Shown here: piece after piece, positions 59,601 through 64,000 of the stretch
Numbering within the stretch: the first letter of the stretch is position 1
Layout: each line of letters opens with the position of its first letter
NCBI RefSeq assembly: GCF_001522545.3
Contig: NC_031770.1
Coordinates: forward strand, 26,945,150 to 27,009,149
Length of the DNA: 64,000 nt
From: Parus major
Lineage: Eukaryota > Chordata > Aves > Passeriformes > Paridae
Reading direction: 5' to 3'
The notes under the pieces: model-generated
The model's input: the letters and a program-made list of their open reading frames with translations, nothing else
Databases searched by the model: none
Told to the model about the DNA's origin: nothing
Translations under genes and position numbers: made by a program

Positions 59601-62600
59601 AAATATTCATGCTTAATGATTGTGTTAAGTATCTCTCTTCCAATATTGGTAGAGACTGAGATAGAGAATGATGGACATTTAATAGGAAAAGAATTGATTT
59701 TTATCCACATCCTCCCCGTTTAGAAAAAGCACCTTAGGAAAAAAAAGTTGATTACTTTTCAGTTTACCTTTTCTTTAATGTCACAAACTTACATTTGTGG
59801 TTTAATTGGGACTATTCTAGCATGCAACAAAAAGTTAGTGGAAGATTAAAGGGCATAGCAAGAAAAGATATTCAAAGTGAGTAATTTAAGATCACATCCA
59901 TAGTTAATGGCATTTGGAAAGCTTCCTCTCTTAATCATATCTCAAACTATGCTAATTAGAGCAGTTTGGTACAAAACAGTGGATGCAGGTGTTGAACAGC
60001 TTTTTTCTGTTCTTTGTTTTCCCTCGAAATGTAGCAGCAACTGCTTCTCCTGGCATTAGCCCTCACCTTTAATAAATGTTTCACCATTTAACATATATTT
60101 GGCAGCTGAAGCATATGCATGTAACTATTACCTTGTTAGAATAGATTTGATCAAGAATGCAGAATAAAATCAGATATTTTCAGTACAGCAACTTAAGGTT
60201 GTAGTAAACAGTGAAGCATCCTATAATGCTCTTTGGGTCTCTAACTAGCAAAGACTTGAAGCTGAAAGAAAAAAACAATTGCCTTGAAAGGACAAAGTAT
60301 CTACATTAATCTACTTGAAATTAATTAATCTTAAAGCAGTTCTGATACTTCAGAAAAGCTAATATTTTGCTTACTCCTTGCACTGTATTTAAGTGTTATA
60401 TTTTGTCTGAGAAGGATGTTGCTGCTCTGTTCTTCATTTATCTTGGAAATCAATGACAACCGATATCACAGATTCCTATCTCTAAACCCTCTCCAAAATT
60501 AATCAATGTGATCCAGGAGGAAATGAGCTATGAATTCAGATCTCTGTGTGTATACATTTGGGCTTGTCTTACTGCTCTGCAAGAATGAAACAGGAAAACC
60601 TGAGGAGATGCTTAATGCCCAATTTACTCAAAATGATCCTGACAGCTCTGTGTTACTGAAACAGAATCTGGTTCTTTGGGCCTGTAATGTCCAACAAGCA
60701 GGTGTGACAACACTACCAAATATGTAAGTCTCATTAAGAAAAGCACAGATTGTATTTGAAATGAATCTACCATGACACTGCAGGATTTGTTCCATGCAAT
60801 TATTCTAATAAAATGTTTTATTTTATTTTATTGAGGTTCTACAAAATTTCACAGAATAGAACAAATAGTTCCATAACTGTGTATTATTAATAACTCATTT
60901 TCTTTAAAATTAAGAACAGCTATTCTATTATGAGTTGCAGGCTCATTTTAAGACATTTTATTGGAGTGCCTGCAGCCTGAAATATTAATCTTGTGAAAAT
61001 GAACACATGGGTTTAAACCTAGGATACATCCTAATTTTCAAGAGACTTAGCAGTACCTGCTTCCATTTTTCCCAAGCAATCTGTGGACTTACTGCTGTGT
61101 ATGAATTAGCTCCATTTCTATGCTGTGTTCTCCCTTTTCCTACCCATTAGCATTCAACCCTCTTCTGTCTTCTGCAGCTAGATGAACTATTCCCTGAGAA
61201 CAGTTCATTTGACAGTGAAATTTGCCTTTTTTGCATTTGTTATTTCTCCATGAACACACCCCAATTTGCATTAATTAGTTTATTATTTGAAATTGTTTGA
61301 TGATTAGTTTGTTTCAACCCATTTCACTCATGTAGCTAATATTAATTTGAGTGTTTCATCCCAGTGATTAATCATTCAAACTGTGTCATATTATATCATA
61401 TGGTGATTCTTCCTGCTTCTGCTCCAGATGACACAACTGGAATCAATCAAAAATAAAAATATGGTTAATGAAAAGTTTTCAAAAAAAACCCCTTTCGTTC
61501 TATTCTCTTATTATTTCTCAGACTTACTGCTATTTCTGAATAAATCCTCTGCATTTTTAGTTTTATATTTTTCTCTTTTTCCTGGTTTCAGAACTGAAAA
61601 AAAAGGAATTTAAAGTTTTGGTTTTTTAAAATTTCATGTTCAAGGAGATCGAGTAAAATAAATTTGGGGTTTATTTTCTTCAATAATAAAGCATTTTTTT
61701 CAGTTGAAGACAATTTTTCCTGAAAACATGCTTTTTGCAATAAAAATATTTTTGACTGCTCCAAGTTACAGATTATCAAAACACTTTCTGCTTTGCCATG
61801 AGGTATGATTCACCAATTAAAAAACATACTTTTCCATATTAAGTAAAACTCTAATGGCATTCAAATGTTCTTCCACTTCCTCTTTGTCTGAGAGAAAAAA
61901 AATACCATTAGGAAAACTGGGAATTTGTGCACAAGAACAGAAAATAAAGTTTCAGCATCTCCAGGAACTACCATGAATGCTTTCTTTCTTCTCTGTTGTG
62001 AGTTATGGTCTCTTGCTCCAAACTTCAAGTAAACTTTCGAGTAGAATCACCTTGTTTCTGCTAAAATAGGTACTATATTTCTGTACATATCCAGTCTGAA
62101 AAAAACATCATCTCAGGATGTACAGAAAGCTATGGTATTCATCTATACTCACAAATATATACTACCCCAAAAGAAACAGAATGCTGTAATAATATATTGG
62201 AGATTAGAGTAATAATTAAATCCCCCACATTTTAATGTTATTCATAAAGACTGTTAAAAACCAGAAGCTGAGTACTTTTTTTTTGAAAAATAAGGAAAAG
62301 ATTGGGTAAAGATCTCCCTTAGACATGGATTATTTTTTTTAAACAAATGTTGCAAAAATGGGAATACTCCAGTATATAATTATATGTATTCTATAATTAT
62401 CACTTAAATGAGTCACTTAAAGGTCTCATCAAATTTGCCCAAGAAACCATGGAGTGTCTACTCATGGCAAAATCAAGGAAAGGCACAAACGGGAAAGCAG
62501 AAGGAAACGGCAGTATAATTGATGCCATCAGCATGCTTTTATAGAAGATAGATTTGGTTAAGCAGAGAGTGCAGTTTTCAAGGTCTTGGATGTGTTCATT

Positions 62601-64000
62601 GAATGTTTCTCTGTGATACAAAATATCCAAGGCATTTTTTAGATAGGTAATATATTGACACAATGTTCTGATAAGAAAATTAGTGCTAAGCAAAATGAAG
62701 AGAGCCCACAGAAGCAGGTTAGGGACTAAGAGTAAATTTAAGTTCAAGTCTTTTTTTTTCAACAAAAATTTGTTTCTGGGCAGGTGATGTTATTATTTAT
62801 TCTTGACTAGGTCTAATCTAGAAGGACTGCACTTGTAAATACCATATTTGTATTCCTGATGACACCAAATTAGTAAATTAATAACAATGATAAATTGAAT
62901 ATGGGAAATAGAGGCTGCTCTGGATCATTTTCAGAACAAGCACATACTTCAACACAAATATGTTTGTGTCCTTATCCTACACAACTGTATTGCCAGGTAT
63001 GCAGAAATTGTGTCAGTCTTAGGAAACTGGAGCTTCATCTTTGGAATTATTAACTGAAGAGCACCAAAGCAGAAAAACAACACCAGAGCAGTGAAAATGA
63101 GTGGGTAGTCTGATGCAGCTAAGGCTCAATACAGCTTCTAAAGAACTGGTTGAGAAATATAATCTATGAACAAGGAAGTACTATTTTTTCAGATTTTCCT
63201 TTTTCTTCATGGCATGAAGAAGGACTAGCATGTTGCTTTCTAGCTGTTTCAATTGCTTAAGTAAGATTTATAACTGCTGTTATGAGTCATGAAGTTCTGG
63301 CATTAATGATACACTCTTGTTTTGAGTTCCAATAGTCATCCTTCAAAAAAAAGTTATGAAGGATTGAAAAGGATTGAGAAAAGAATTCTAGAAAAATACA
63401 TTATTCTAGGGCAAAACCGAGAAAATGTGAAGTGCTTAGTGCATCAAAGTGAAAATTAAGAGGTAATTGTGGGAAGAGATGGCTTATTGTAGGTGGTATT
63501 GCTGTCAGAAAGATGAATCCATGAAATTCAGGATCTGGAAGCTAGACTTGGGTAAATTAAAAGAGCAATTAATCAGTGGAACAACTTTCTTCCAGTTACG
63601 ATGGGTTATTTCACTGGCAAACCTCAATGTCTTTATAAAAGATTTCTAAATGCTCAAAATATAATAAAACTCCCAAGAAGTAATTTACATGAGTTTTTTT
63701 GCCTAATGTGTAAAGGAGGAGAGGAAAAAGACCTCCATGCTTAAAATATGTCCATGGGACTTTCACTTGTAGTTTCGTACTATTGGTATTGAAGTCTTAA
63801 AATAATTTTCACATATGTGTACAAAATGCATTATTGTCTGTGTTATTGCAGGGAATTTGAATTGAATCTCAGAAAATTCTATATGTGATCATGTCTCTAA
63901 ATACTTAACATGGAGACCTCCTGGCAAAGCACTTGCACATTAAGTCTTTCTGGAGCATCAACAAGTTGAAGAACATGAGCGATGACAGCCACACTCTAAA
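56638..64000. other. Gene-free AT-rich DNA to the end of the window
   Basis: No exon, RNA or transposon can be supported. (TTTTA)n at 60815-60833 is the only clear simple repeat. 61200-61400 is rich in ATTA/TAAT words and AT-rich without simple repeats, as many conserved non-coding elements are; this cannot be tested here. Confidence 0.5.

Noticed and set aside
1..64000. CRISPR arrays, operons, bacterial-type regulatory sites
   Set aside because: The sequence is vertebrate. No regularly spaced repeats or gene clusters of that kind occur.

Overview
The window reads as bird genomic DNA, most likely from a songbird or a relative. Three things point that way. There are CR1 LINE fragments carrying the typical CR1 3' end and CR1 polymerase tail. 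There are many solo LTRs of the class I and class II avian types. The central provirus resembles avian retroviruses: its primer site is close to the tRNA-Trp site of the leukosis/sarcoma group, and its transmembrane Env is of the CX6CC type. The DNA is AT-rich, has no bacterial-style gene organisation, and shows no host exon I can defend. I read it as intergenic or deep intronic sequence. Nearly all the short open frames in it are chance.

Layout. 1-7.0 kb is plain AT-rich DNA with one minus-strand solo LTR (958-1623). Two more minus-strand LTR-like elements stand 90 bp apart (7049-7351 and 7442-7724). 7.7-15.8 kb is featureless. 15.77-23.44 kb holds a degraded provirus. 23.4-31.1 kb is featureless apart from a possible CR1 scrap. 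31.15-36.6 kb is a cluster of four supported solo LTRs and one possible one. A truncated CR1 (37691-38130) and a weak LTR-like segment follow. 39.4-50.6 kb is featureless. A GC-rich patch, a long (ATAAA)n array with an assembly gap, and a CR1 polymerase fragment lie at 50.65-51.36 kb. An A/C-rich low-complexity tract lies at 52.75-52.96 kb, and another solo LTR at 56125-56631. The rest shows nothing.

The provirus is the main item. Read on the plus strand, it has gag nucleocapsid, a dUTPase domain, protease, reverse transcriptase, RNase H, integrase, Env surface, Env transmembrane, polypurine tract and the 3' LTR. Every gene is broken by stops and frameshifts, yet most catalytic motifs remain readable. 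Its 5' end is turned around: the 5' LTR, a tRNA-Trp-like primer site, the leader and the gag matrix region lie on the minus strand. The 6-bp target duplication ACTGAA abuts the outer edge of both LTRs, but in opposite orientations. This shows that, after insertion, a segment of about 1.6 kb holding host flank, 5' LTR and 5' gag was inverted. Most of the capsid region appears to have been lost. The element combines a betaretrovirus-like dUTPase, an alpharetrovirus-like primer site and a gamma-type Env.

The six best-supported solo LTRs were delimited by finding TG...CA (once TG...TA) ends with matching flanking duplications: GTATTT, CACCAC, AATACC, ACCAGG, CTTG, and GAAACC/GAAATC. TAGCAA/TAGTAA and CTATGA/CCATGA support two more with one mismatch each. 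The CTTG case (32486-33114) has a 4-bp duplication and terminal inverted repeats, so it belongs to a different class from the 6-bp ones.
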